Assembly (NCBI RefSeq): GCF_020850895.1
Contig: NZ_JADZDS010000051.1
Coordinates: 16,472 to 80,471, forward strand
DNA length: 64,000 nt
DNA from: Thermomonas sp.
GTDB lineage: Bacteria > Pseudomonadota > Gammaproteobacteria > Xanthomonadales > Xanthomonadaceae
Reading direction: 5' to 3'
The notes under the pieces are model-generated. The model did not search any database, had not been told where the DNA came from, and saw only the letters and a program-made list of their open reading frames with translations. Numbering within the stretch: position 1 is the stretch's first letter; each line of letters opens with the position of its first letter. The position numbers and the translations under genes were made by a program. Shown here one piece after another: positions 17,873 through 26,333 of the stretch.

Positions 17873-18142
17873 ATGGATCGGAAACTGCTCGACATCCTGG
17901 TCTGCCCCATCACCCGGCAACCGCTGGCGTTACTGGACGCGTCGGGCTTGGAGGCACTGAACCGCGCCATCGTCACCGGCTGCGTCCTGCGCAGCGACGG
18001 CAGCCCGCAGCGGGGACCACTGCACGCCGCCCTGGTGACCCGGGACCGCAAGACCGTGTATCGGATCGAAGACGACATCCCGATGCTGTGTGCGGAAGAC
18101 GCGCTGGCCACGGCCCAGGTCGAAGGGTTCCCAACGGCATGA
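17873..18142 (+). CDS. Trm112 family protein
   Basis: 89 residues beginning M-D-R-K-L-L-D-I-L-V-C-P, the typical Trm112/YcaR start, and ending with D-D-I-P-M-L. Usual members have a CPxC zinc pair; here the second Cys is replaced (C-P-I-T), and only three cysteines exist in total, so zinc binding may be lost. Bacterial members often sit with lipid A genes and have no proven role; the eukaryotic protein activates methyltransferases. Overlaps nadC by 4 bp (ATGA). Confidence 0.88.
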   Translation: MDRKLLDILVCPITRQPLALLDASGLEALNRAIVTGCVLRSDGSPQRGPLHAALVTRDRKTVYRIEDDIPMLCAEDALATAQVEGFPTA

Positions 18143-18993
18143 GTGCGATCCCAACGCCGCCTGCCGACACGATTGCCCGCGATGTCGCCTCCGCCTTGGC
18201 CGAGGACCTCGGTCCGGGCGATGCCACGGCAGCCTTGGTGAACGACGGTCCGGATCGCGCTCACCTGCTGTGCAAGGAGACGTGCGTCATCGCCGGGCGG
18301 CCGTGGTTCGACGCCTGCCATCGTGCGCTGGATCCCGAGGTTCGCATCGACTGGCACTGCGCCGAAGGCGATGCGATCCATCCCGGCACCGTGGTCGCCA
18401 CGCTCACGGGACGCCGGCGCGCCTTGGTCAGCGCCGAGCGCGCCTCGCTGAACTTCCTGCAAACCCTGTCCGGCACGGCCACCGTCACTGCGCGCTATGT
18501 GGCCGCCGTGCACGGCACCCGCGCACGCATCCTCGACACCCGCAAGACCCTGCCCGGCCTGCGGGTGGCACAGAAATACGCGGTCCGCGTGGGCGGCGGC
18601 GACAACCACCGCATTGGCCTGTTCGATGCGGTGATGCTGAAGGAAAACCATATCCGTGCGTTCGGCTCGGTGGCTTCAGCCATCGCGCGTGCGCGCGCGT
18701 TGCACCCGGACTTGCCGCTGATCGTCGAAGTGGAGACGCTGGACCAACTGCGCGATGCCCTCACCTGCGGCTGCACGCGGATCCTGATCGACGATTTCGA
18801 CGCCCCCACCCGGCGCGAAGCAGTGCGGATGGCGAGCTCGACCCCGTTCGACGGCCGCATCCCGCTGGAGGTGTCCGGTGGGGTCGATCTGGACGGCGTG
18901 CGCGCCATCGCCGAAGACGGGGTGGACTGCATCTCGATCGGCGCGTTGACCAAGCACGTCCACGCCATCGATTTTTCGCTCAAGTTGGGCTGA
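18139..18993 (+). CDS. nadC: quinolinate phosphoribosyltransferase (nicotinate-nucleotide pyrophosphorylase)
   Basis: 284 residues from ATG at 18139. Converts quinolinate and PRPP to nicotinate mononucleotide in de novo NAD synthesis. Motifs: N-F-L-Q-T-L-S-G-T-A-T, D-T-R-K-T-L-P-G-L-R (substrate binding), G-G-G-D-N-H-R-I-G-L, K-E-N-H-I, and V-S-G-G-V. The frame stays open upstream, but the start shown overlaps the Trm112 stop and matches the family length. Confidence 0.96.
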   Translation: MSAIPTPPADTIARDVASALAEDLGPGDATAALVNDGPDRAHLLCKETCVIAGRPWFDACHRALDPEVRIDWHCAEGDAIHPGTVVATLTGRRRALVSAERASLNFLQTLSGTATVTARYVAAVHGTRARILDTRKTLPGLRVAQKYAVRVGGGDNHRIGLFDAVMLKENHIRAFGSVASAIARARALHPDLPLIVEVETLDQLRDALTCGCTRILIDDFDAPTRREAVRMASSTPFDGRIPLEVSGGVDLDGVRAIAEDGVDCISIGALTKHVHAIDFSLKLG

Positions 18994-19074
18994 GTCCGTC
19001 GCTTTTCCGGCACGGACTTCAGTCGTCCTCCCGACCCGCTTGCAAGTGCCCTGCGTGGCCACCACAGTAAAGGC

Positions 19075-19410
19075 ATGCCTACCCTGCTCATCCTGATGAT
19101 CATCGGTGCAGCGGCGTTCTTCTTCTTCACCGCCGCCCGCGCCGCCGCCGAACGCGCGGCCGAGATCGGCCGTGACGCCTGCGCCGCGGCGGGCGTGCAG
19201 TGGCTGGACCAATCGGTGCACGCCTCCGGGCTGCGCCTGCGCCGCAAGCCGGATGGTTGGCTGGGGCTGGAGCGGCGGTTCCGCTTCGAATACTCGGAAG
19301 ACGGCCACGATCGCCACATCGGCCAGTTGATCCTGCTGGACGGACGCCTGGTTGGTTTCATCGGCCCGACCCGCGCCGCCCGGGACGTGATCCAGAACTT
19401 GCCCGGTTAG
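19075..19410 (+). CDS. DUF3301 domain membrane protein
   Basis: 111 residues: one N-terminal TM helix (L-L-I-L-M-I-I-G-A-A-A-F-F-F-F), an Ala/Arg-rich helix with a conserved Cys (A-C-A-A-A-G-V-Q-W-L-D-Q-S-V), then R-L-R-R-K and a beta-rich end. This is the layout of the short DUF3301 proteins of gammaproteobacteria, which have no known function. Its stop codon touches repeat copy A. Confidence 0.75.
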   Translation: MPTLLILMIIGAAAFFFFTAARAAAERAAEIGRDACAAAGVQWLDQSVHASGLRLRRKPDGWLGLERRFRFEYSEDGHDRHIGQLILLDGRLVGFIGPTRAARDVIQNLPG

Positions 19411-19565
19411 GTCAACGCGAATTCAGTCGGCGTTGCCTGCCGACCATGGATGGTCGGCCGCGCATCGATCACCGATGTGATTGATCCGCGTGAGCTGCGT
19501 TCGGGCATGCACCGGACGCCGCGTGTGCTGACACGTCCAGGAGGGACTTGCTTCAGCATTGCCTT
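19409..19565 (+). repeat. dispersed multi-hairpin repeat, copy A (longest)
   Basis: Order of modules: TCAACGC..GGCGTTGCCT; CCGACCAT-GG-ATGGTCGG (perfect hairpin, 19440-19457); GATCACCGATGTGATTGATC; GCGTTCGG-GCATGCA-CCGGACGC; TGCTGACACGTCC-AGGAG-GGACTTGCTTCAGCA; ends GCATTGCCTT. Over 90 bp are near-identical to copy B at 61027-61147, which lacks the GCATGCA module. Confidence 0.85.
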
Positions 19566-19841
19566 GGGGAAGGTGGACAACGCCATCCGGGCATTGTCGG
19601 CCCACGCCATCCATGCGGGTTGCAGGCGTGGCTGTCGTCAAACCCCTGCATTGCACGGAAACCCGCTCACCCGCCTGCGGCACTGCCGTGCAGATTGGGC
19701 AGCGGCAACGGGTTGCGGCAGGCAATGCATCCCGGCAAGAACACCTGTACCGCGCCCGACCGAGCCCATTCCACAGCTTCCACGCCCGGGCCGGACGCAC
19801 GATAAACTAGCCGCCATGCCTGCTCGCAAGACCCCCCGCTG
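19411..19841. other. 431-bp intergenic region
   Basis: The first third is repeat copy A. The remainder (19566-19841) holds only short overlapping open frames without recognisable protein sequence; I see no gene in it. The promoter of the SGNH hydrolase gene is expected near its right end, but I could not assign a convincing -35/-10 pair. Confidence 0.6.
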
Positions 19842-21209
19842 ATGCCACTGCGCCGATACCTCGGTGCCGTGGTTGCCTGTGCGCTGTTGCTTCCCGGACC
19901 GACCGTACATGCGGGGCCCGGCGTGGTCTGCAAGCGCGTGAATGAACAGGGTGTCACCGAATACAAGAACATGCCCCGCTGCGGGAATGGCTGGGTGGTG
20001 GCCGCGCAGTACCAGCCCGATCCAGTGGCGCCACCGCCGCCGGCCGCGCCCCAAGCAGTCCCGATTCCGCCTCCCGGGACCGCACCGGCCCCAGACGCAC
20101 CGCCCCTTGCCAACGCTGCGCCAGGCGCAGGTCCCATCCTGCAGGACTTCGGTGATCCAAACGCCGCCGCAGTGCTGGCGCTGCTGCGATCGGGCGCAGG
20201 AGGGGCGCACTTCAGCTACCTGCAGATCGGCGATTCCCATACCGCAGGTGACTTCCTGACCGAACGACTGCGCCTGCGCCTGCAGCAGTTGCTGGGTGAC
20301 GGCGGAATCGGCTGGGTGACACCCATCCAGATCCCCGGCCAGCGGTTGGCCCGAATCACCGTCAGCCAGACCGGCTGGCAACTGATCAGCAGCCGCACCT
20401 CCGGTCCCGGCTATGACTATCCGTTCGGCGGATTCATCGCCCAGATGACCACGCCGTTCGCGATGCTGACGCTGAAGCCCCGTTACGCCACGCCGCGACA
20501 GGCGATCACCCTGCTGATCCGGCAAGGACCGATGGACGCGCCGCTGACCGTCACCGACGCCAGCGGCCGGAGGCAGACGGTGCAAAGCCCGTACCTCGAC
20601 AGTCAGTGGCATCCGGTGGCGTTCGAAGCCGACCTGCCGATCACGGTCAGCGCGGCAATCAGCCCGCAGACCGCGATCGGTGGCTGGTGGATGCAGTCCG
20701 CCAATGGCCGTGGCGCCGTGGTTTCGGCGGTTGGCATCAATGGCTCCGAACTCGAGCAGTGGAACCGCTGGCGCAATGGCTGGATGGACGACCTCGAGCC
20801 CGCCCGTCCGGATTTGGTGGCCTTGGCCTATGGCACCAATGAGGCCTTCCGCACCACGCTCGACCCCGAAACCCTCCGTTCCACCCTGACTGCGGCGGTC
20901 ACCCGACTGCGGCAGCGCTTCCCGGGCAGCGCGATCCTGATCCTCGGTGCACCGGAATCACTGAAGAGTGGCGCCGGGCAATGCGGGGTGCGTGCAGTCG
21001 GACTGGACGCCGTGCAGGCAGTCCAGCGTGCGGTCGCCCAACAACAGCACACGCTGTACTGGGACTGGCAGCAGGCGATGGGTGGCCAGTGCAGCATGAC
21101 CAGCTGGATGGCGCGCGGGCTGGCGCGGCGCGACGGCGTGCATTTCAGCCGCGAGGGTTACGAAGCGCTGGCTGATAACCTGTTTTCCGGGCTGAACCAA
21201 CAGCAGTGA
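19842..21209 (+). CDS. periplasmic SGNH/GDSL hydrolase family protein
   Basis: 455 residues. Signal peptide (about 1-24), a short Cys-containing N-terminal segment (V-V-C-K-R-V-N-E-Q-G-V-T-E-Y, DUF4124-like), a Pro/Ala linker, then an SGNH domain: block I I-G-D-S-H-T-A-G with the nucleophilic Ser, block III Y-G-T-N-E-A (Asn), block V D-G-V-H-F-S (Asp and His). A beta-rich insert separates blocks I and III. These features match periplasmic esterases related to peptidoglycan or polysaccharide O-acetyl esterases; substrate is inferred only. Confidence 0.82.
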   Translation: MPLRRYLGAVVACALLLPGPTVHAGPGVVCKRVNEQGVTEYKNMPRCGNGWVVAAQYQPDPVAPPPPAAPQAVPIPPPGTAPAPDAPPLANAAPGAGPILQDFGDPNAAAVLALLRSGAGGAHFSYLQIGDSHTAGDFLTERLRLRLQQLLGDGGIGWVTPIQIPGQRLARITVSQTGWQLISSRTSGPGYDYPFGGFIAQMTTPFAMLTLKPRYATPRQAITLLIRQGPMDAPLTVTDASGRRQTVQSPYLDSQWHPVAFEADLPITVSAAISPQTAIGGWWMQSANGRGAVVSAVGINGSELEQWNRWRNGWMDDLEPARPDLVALAYGTNEAFRTTLDPETLRSTLTAAVTRLRQRFPGSAILILGAPESLKSGAGQCGVRAVGLDAVQAVQRAVAQQQHTLYWDWQQAMGGQCSMTSWMARGLARRDGVHFSREGYEALADNLFSGLNQQQ

Positions 21210-21243
21210 TCCGTCGCAGCGGCGCAGTCCCGATGCGCGCCCG

Positions 21244-21717
21244 TTATTTCACGATCCGCAGATGCCCGCCCCGCTTGGGCGGATCGGGCGCGTCATCCGG
21301 TCCACCCGGACGCGAATCGTCGTCCACGGCTGATGCCCCGGGCTTCGGATCAGGACCCGGCTGGTTCGTGTCAGGTGCCGGGTTCGGATCCTCGGGAAGT
21401 GCCATGCCCATCCCGCTTTCGCGCGCATAGACCGCAACCACCGCCGCCATCGGGATCACCACGCTCTGCGAAACCCCGCCGAAACGTGCGGAAAAGCGCA
21501 GCCCATCGTTGTCCATCGCCAGTTTGGCCACCGCGCGATCGGCGATGTTGAGCACCACCTGCCCATCCTTGATCGTGTGCGTGGGCACCCGCACGCCCGG
21601 GACACCGGCGTTGACCAGCACGTGCGGGGTCATGCCGTTGTCGACGATCCATTCGTACAGTGCCCGCAGCAGGTACGGCCGCTGGCTGGTCATCAACGGG
21701 ATCGGCGGCTCCCCCAT
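21244..21717 (-). CDS. sspB: ClpXP protease specificity-enhancing factor SspB
   Basis: 157 residues. N-terminal domain begins with P-Y-L-L-R-A-L-Y-E-W-I (residues 14-24) and binds ssrA tags; C-terminus is an acidic, Pro-rich linker ending in G-G-H-L-R-I-V-K, the ClpX-binding tail. An internal ATG at 21691-21693 (M-T-S-Q-R-P) may be the true start. Follows sspA with an 8-bp gap. Confidence 0.95.
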   Translation of the reverse strand: MGEPPIPLMTSQRPYLLRALYEWIVDNGMTPHVLVNAGVPGVRVPTHTIKDGQVVLNIADRAVAKLAMDNDGLRFSARFGGVSQSVVIPMAAVVAVYARESGMGMALPEDPNPAPDTNQPGPDPKPGASAVDDDSRPGGPDDAPDPPKRGGHLRIVK

Positions 21718-21724
21718 CGCAGGC

Positions 21725-22363
21725 TCAGAGCACGAGCTCGCGCAGCTTCTTTTCCTGCTCGGTCAGGCTGCGCACGAAGCCCGGGTTGCGGAAGATCCGA
21801 TTGCCGTAGTCCTCGATCACCTTGCCGTCCTTGGGCAGGGCCACGCCCAACGCGTCGAGGCGCCAGATGATCGGCGCCATCGCGCAGTCGGCCAGGCTCA
21901 TTTCCGGATTGAGGAAGAATTTGTAGGCCTTGAACAGCGGCAGCGATTGCGCCAACAGTTCCTTCAACCGCTTGCGCCCGGCCTCGACCTGCTGCTTGTT
22001 GCCGAGCTGGATCGCCTGCACCTGCGGCACCCAGTCGTGTTCGATGCGCAGCATCGCCAGTCGCAGACGCGCGCGCGCCAGCGGTTCGACCGGCATCAGC
22101 GGTGGGTGCGGATAGCGCTCGTCCAGGTATTCGCTGACCACGCTGGCGGCGTACAGCACCAGGTCGCGCTCGACCAAGGTCGGCACCGAGTGGTAGGGAT
22201 TGAGGTCGATCAGGTCCTCCGGCGGATCCTGGGGATCGACGGGGATGAAGTCGTAGGTGACGCCCTTGGCAGCCAGCACCAGGCGCACCCGGTGGCAGAC
22301 GACATCGTCAACGGCGGAGAACAGGGTCAGAGCATTACGCATGCGAGGACTCACGGCCATCAT
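21725..22363 (-). CDS. sspA: stringent starvation protein A, glutathione S-transferase fold
   Basis: 212 residues. N-terminal thioredoxin-like domain (L-T-L-F-S-A-V-D-D-V-V-C-H-R-V-R) and helical C-terminal domain including the P-H-P-P-L-M-P loop. SspA binds RNA polymerase during stationary phase and stress and has no GST activity. Co-directional with sspB and downstream of petABC, a conserved order in beta- and gammaproteobacteria. Confidence 0.94.
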   Translation of the reverse strand: MMAVSPRMRNALTLFSAVDDVVCHRVRLVLAAKGVTYDFIPVDPQDPPEDLIDLNPYHSVPTLVERDLVLYAASVVSEYLDERYPHPPLMPVEPLARARLRLAMLRIEHDWVPQVQAIQLGNKQQVEAGRKRLKELLAQSLPLFKAYKFFLNPEMSLADCAMAPIIWRLDALGVALPKDGKVIEDYGNRIFRNPGFVRSLTEQEKKLRELVL

Positions 22364-22474
22364 CTGGATCCACTCCCGCGCCCGGCCGCGCCGAACGCAC
22401 CCACGCCGCCCGCACGCTGCAGGCGACCTTACAGCTCCCGTTCCCCTTCGCGGGCGCCGCCTGGGCGCGCCACA

Positions 22475-23218
22475 TCAGTGAACGTCCCGCCAGAACTCCT
22501 TCTTCAGCAGCATGGCGAGGAATGCGAAAAATGCAAGGAACAGCACCGTCCAAACACCGATGTGCTTGCGCTTGAGCGCCGCCGGCTCGCCGGCGTATTC
22601 GAGGAACGCGGCGATGTCACGCGCGGTCCGGTCGAACTGCTGCGGGGTTTGGTTGCCGGGCTGGCTGAGCGTGAAACCCTCGACCGGGGCATCGCCGGCG
22701 GCATCCTTCGGCCCGTACTTGGGCTGCTGGATGCCCTGCTGTTGCCACAGCGGATTGGGCATCGACACGTTCGGGAACAGGGTGTTGTTCCAGCCCACCG
22801 GGCGGCTCTCGTCAACGTAGAAGGACTTGAGGTAGGTGTAGATCCAATCCGGGCCGCGCACGCGGGCGATCAGGCTCAGGTCCGGCGGTGCCTTGCCGAA
22901 CGCGGCCTGGCCCATCGCCGGGGTCATCGCGGAGATCACGTGGTCGCCGAACTTGCCACCGGTGAAGTTCAGGTTCTGCATCACCTGGGCTTCGGTCAGC
23001 CCGAGGTCTTCGGAGATCCGGGCGTAGCGAACGTATTTCAGCGAATGGCAGCCGCTGCAGTAATTCATGTACAACGCCGCGCCTCGCTGCAGCGAGGCGC
23101 GGTCGTCGAGGTCGGTGCCCGACTGCTGGAGGTTGCCGCCTTCGCTGGCCAGTGCGGTGGCGGAGAGCAGCAGGCTGGTGGCGAACAGGGCTGCGCGGGA
23201 CAGGAAGTTCTTAGTCAT
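22475..23218 (-). CDS. petC: ubiquinol-cytochrome c reductase cytochrome c1 subunit
   Basis: 247 residues. Signal peptide (about 1-24), heme c site C-S-G-C-H-S-L-K, the distal Met in A-M-T-P-A-M-G region, and a single C-terminal TM anchor (L-F-L-A-F-F-A-F-L-A-M-L-L-K-K). Carries electrons from the Rieske protein to soluble cytochrome c at the periplasmic face. Overlaps petB by 8 bp. Confidence 0.96.
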   Translation of the reverse strand: MTKNFLSRAALFATSLLLSATALASEGGNLQQSGTDLDDRASLQRGAALYMNYCSGCHSLKYVRYARISEDLGLTEAQVMQNLNFTGGKFGDHVISAMTPAMGQAAFGKAPPDLSLIARVRGPDWIYTYLKSFYVDESRPVGWNNTLFPNVSMPNPLWQQQGIQQPKYGPKDAAGDAPVEGFTLSQPGNQTPQQFDRTARDIAAFLEYAGEPAALKRKHIGVWTVLFLAFFAFLAMLLKKEFWRDVH

Positions 23219-24494
23219 GCGTCGTCACCCGTTCCGGCACCGGCTTGGTCTTGTCGATCTTCGTCCACACCGGCATGGTGATGAAGAAGGCGAAATACAG
23301 GAAGGTCAGGACCCGACCGATGATCGCCTCGACCGGATCGGTGCCCGGGCCGGCGCCGATCTTGGCCAGCCAGCAGAAGCTGACGACGAAGATGGCCAGC
23401 ATCGTCCAACTCAGCCAGCCACGGTAGCGGTAGGACTTGACCGGCGACTTGTCCAGCCACGGCACCAGGAACAGGCAGACGATCGCGCCGAACATCACCA
23501 ATACGCCCCACAGCTTGATCCCGAAGAACGACGGGATCACCCGCAACATCGCGTAGTACGGGGTGAAGTACCAGACCGGCTTGATGTGGGCCGGGGTCAC
23601 CAACTGGTTGGCCGCGGTGAAGTTGTCGTGCTCGAGGAACCAGCCGTCGAAGGTCGGCGCGAAGAAGATGACGAAGGCCGAGATGCCGAGGAAGCAGGCG
23701 ACGTAGAACAGGTCCTTCACCGTGTAGTACGGATGGAAGGGAATGCCATCGGCCGGCGCGGTGGGCGACCAGCGGTTGCCCTTCGGGCCCTTCTTGATTT
23801 CCACCCCATCGGGGTTGTTGGAACCGACTTCATGCAGGGCGAAGATATGCAGCACCACCAGCAGCAGCAGCACCAGCGGCAACGCGACCACGTGCAGCGC
23901 GAAGAACCGGTTCAGGGTCGCGTCGCCCGGGTTGAAGTCACCCATGATCCATTCGGTCAGGCCGGTGCCAACGACCGGAATCGCGCCGAACAGCGAAATG
24001 ATGACCTTGGCACCCCAATACGACATCTGGCCCCAGGGCAGCACGTAGCCCATGAAGGCCTCGGCCATCAGCACCAGATAGATCACCATGCCAAGCAGCC
24101 ACACCAGTTCGCGCGGCTTGCGGTAGCTGCCGTACATCATCCCGCGGAACATGTGCAGGTAGATGACGATGAAGAACATCGACGCGCCGGTTGAATGCAT
24201 GTAGCGGATCAGCCAGCCCCAGTCGACGTCGCGCATGATGTATTCGACCGAGTCGAAGGCTTCCGCCGCGCTCGGCTTGAAGTGCATGGTCAGGAAGATG
24301 CCGGTGACGATCTGGTTCACCAGCACCACCAGCGACAGCACGCCGAAGATGTACCAGATGTTGAAATTCTTCGGCGCGTAGTACTCGGTCATGTGCTTGC
24401 GGTAGGCGGGCATCATGCCCGGCGCGCGCGCATTGACCCAGTCCATGACGCCGTTGGCGGTGGCGCAGGCAAGCTGGGTGATCTTGTTGCTCAT
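23211..24494 (-). CDS. petB: cytochrome b of the bc1 complex
   Basis: 427 residues with eight or nine hydrophobic helices. Heme-ligand His pairs are in helices B and D (M-H-S-T-G-A-S and H-V-V-A-L-P-L-V-L). The Qo motif is visible as P-W-G-Q-M-S-Y-W-G-A-K-V and the PEW-type loop as T-P-A-H-I-K-P-V-W-Y-F. Inner-membrane subunit oxidising ubiquinol; follows petA by 3 bp. Confidence 0.97.
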   Translation of the reverse strand: MSNKITQLACATANGVMDWVNARAPGMMPAYRKHMTEYYAPKNFNIWYIFGVLSLVVLVNQIVTGIFLTMHFKPSAAEAFDSVEYIMRDVDWGWLIRYMHSTGASMFFIVIYLHMFRGMMYGSYRKPRELVWLLGMVIYLVLMAEAFMGYVLPWGQMSYWGAKVIISLFGAIPVVGTGLTEWIMGDFNPGDATLNRFFALHVVALPLVLLLLVVLHIFALHEVGSNNPDGVEIKKGPKGNRWSPTAPADGIPFHPYYTVKDLFYVACFLGISAFVIFFAPTFDGWFLEHDNFTAANQLVTPAHIKPVWYFTPYYAMLRVIPSFFGIKLWGVLVMFGAIVCLFLVPWLDKSPVKSYRYRGWLSWTMLAIFVVSFCWLAKIGAGPGTDPVEAIIGRVLTFLYFAFFITMPVWTKIDKTKPVPERVTTHD

Positions 24495-24497
24495 GGC

Positions 24498-25094
24498 TTA
24501 CGCGGCCCCTTTCTGGTCAACGCCGATCACGACGGTGTTGTCGTCCGGGAAGTAGTAAGGCGGCACCGGCAGGTTCAACGGCGCCGGTTGCGACTTCAGC
24601 ACGCGCCCGGAAATGTCGTAGCGCGACTTGTGGCAAGGGCAGAAATAGCCGCCCTTCCAGTTCGGATCAAACGGTTCGGGCTTGATTTCGGCGTACAACT
24701 CCGGCGCGCAGCCCAAATGCGTGCAGACGCCGACCAAGACCAGGATATCCGGCTTGATCGAACGGTTCTCGTTCTTGGCATAAGCGGGCTGCTCGGAGGC
24801 GTCCGATTTGGGATCGGCCACCAGCGCGTCCATCTGCGGAAGGACCGCCAGCATCGCCTGGGAGCGCCGGGCGATGAAGATCGGTTGGCCGCGCCAAGCG
24901 ACGACCAACTGCTGGCCCTCGGCCAAGGCGCTGATGTCCTGGGTCACCGGCGCACCGGCGAAGCGCGCACGTGCGCTCGGGCTCCAGGACTTGATGAATG
25001 GCACCGCCGCGAATCCCACGCCGACCGCACCGACCACCGTCGTGGTCGCGGTGAGGAATCGGCGGCGTCCGCTGTCGACCTCTTCGTTGGCCAT
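24498..25094 (-). CDS. petA: Rieske iron-sulfur subunit of the bc1 complex
   Basis: 198 residues. N-terminal R-R-R-F-L-T-A-T and a hydrophobic segment form an uncleaved (Tat-type) anchor. Cluster-binding motifs C-T-H-L-G-C and C-P-C-H-K-S-R contain the two Cys and two His ligands of the [2Fe-2S] centre. First gene of petABC; the promoter should lie in the 84 bp before the lytic transglycosylase stop. Confidence 0.96.
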   Translation of the reverse strand: MANEEVDSGRRRFLTATTTVVGAVGVGFAAVPFIKSWSPSARARFAGAPVTQDISALAEGQQLVVAWRGQPIFIARRSQAMLAVLPQMDALVADPKSDASEQPAYAKNENRSIKPDILVLVGVCTHLGCAPELYAEIKPEPFDPNWKGGYFCPCHKSRYDISGRVLKSQPAPLNLPVPPYYFPDDNTVVIGVDQKGAA

Positions 25095-25178
25095 CCCTTA
25101 CTCCGTAAAAGCGCGCACGCAGCCGCCGCTTCCGCGACGACCCGCTGAACCTGAAGACAGGCAAGTTTAACGGAACGT

Positions 25179-26198
25179 TCAGCGAGCCGACAATCCGCCC
25201 GGTGCCGGAGTCGCCGTCGAAGCCATCGCCGGGGCCAGCGCCCCGCGGTAGCGCTGCAGCAACTGGGCCACTCGCTGGACATAGCGCTGGGTCTCGCTGT
25301 AGGGCGGGACGCCACCGTATTTGGCCACCGCACCTTCGCCGGCGTTGTAGCCCGCCGCCACCAGCGTCAGGTCGCCATTGAACCGATTGATCAGCCAAGC
25401 CAAGTACTGGACGCCGCCGGAAATGTTCTGGCCCACGTTGAAGGCATCGGCAACCCCGAATCGGCGAGCGGTGCCCGGCATCAGTTGCATCAGGCCCTGG
25501 GCGCCGGCACGCGAGAGCGCCATCGGATTGTAGGCGGATTCAGCGTGGATGATGGCGCGCACCAGCGCCTCCTCAACGCCATTGGCTCGCGCAGCGGTAC
25601 GGATTTCAGCGCTGTACGCGTCGGTATTGAGGCGCACTGAGCCAAAGTTCACGCCCGGCAAGGCGCCGCAGGCATAGCATGCCTGGATGTAGCTGTAGGC
25701 AATCGTGCGCACTGCCGATGATGCAACCCCGCGCGGGCGCACGCTGGTGTAATTGCGCACGCCGCTGGCATCAACATAGGAATACACCTGCCCGCGCACC
25801 ACGCGTGGCGCGCCGGACAAGGCGCGCGCCGCAGGCGCCGGGGCCATCGCGGGGATCGCGGGCGTCGTGCCGGCAGCTGGAACAGGAGGCGCGGCGGCAG
25901 GGGCTGGAGCCACACCAGCCGTGGTTGCGGTGACGCCCGAAACCGGGGCGACGCCGCCAGAGGGTGCGGCAGCCCGGTTGTCCAAGCTGACCGGAACGAC
26001 CGGACTGGCCGCCCGTGCCGGGCGCGGTGCCCGCGACCGCTGGTTGCGAAAACTGCTGACCAGCGTGCACTGGGCGCCGGGAACGCGCTTGCTCACATAG
26101 CTGACGCCGCCGGCGTCCTGGCAGCGGTACACACTCCCCGCCCAGCACGGCGCGGCCAGCGCAAGCAACAGCACCGCAGTGGCGGTCCTCCCCAGCAT
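25179..26198 (-). CDS. secreted lytic transglycosylase (SLT domain) with DUF4124-like N-terminus
   Basis: 339 residues. Signal peptide (1-20), then Y-R-C-Q-D-A-G-G-V-S-Y, an Ala/Pro linker (about 70-130), a second short Y-S-Y-V-D-A-S-G-V-R-N-Y unit, and a C-terminal SLT domain with the catalytic Glu in H-A-E-S-A-Y-N-P, plus G-L-M-Q-L-M-P-G-T-A and A-A-G-Y-N-A-G-E-G-A-V. Cleaves peptidoglycan to 1,6-anhydro muropeptides. Divergent from miaB. Confidence 0.92.
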   Translation of the reverse strand: MLGRTATAVLLLALAAPCWAGSVYRCQDAGGVSYVSKRVPGAQCTLVSSFRNQRSRAPRPARAASPVVPVSLDNRAAAPSGGVAPVSGVTATTAGVAPAPAAAPPVPAAGTTPAIPAMAPAPAARALSGAPRVVRGQVYSYVDASGVRNYTSVRPRGVASSAVRTIAYSYIQACYACGALPGVNFGSVRLNTDAYSAEIRTAARANGVEEALVRAIIHAESAYNPMALSRAGAQGLMQLMPGTARRFGVADAFNVGQNISGGVQYLAWLINRFNGDLTLVAAGYNAGEGAVAKYGGVPPYSETQRYVQRVAQLLQRYRGALAPAMASTATPAPGGLSAR

Positions 26199-26333
26199 GG
26201 GCCTGAGTCTCGACGTTTTGCGTCAAGTTGGCAAGCCCTTGATTTTTCGCCCTGCAGTCCGCCCTGACCGCGCGCTGCCTTAAAATCGCGCTTGAACCGG
26301 CCCGGATTCCCCGCCGCGCCCCGGAGAACGCCC

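Noticed and set aside
19407..19610. 67-residue minus-strand frame over repeat copy A
   Set aside because: Encoded wholly by the repeat; similar peptide arises in the zur tail for the same reason, so it is not evidence of a gene.
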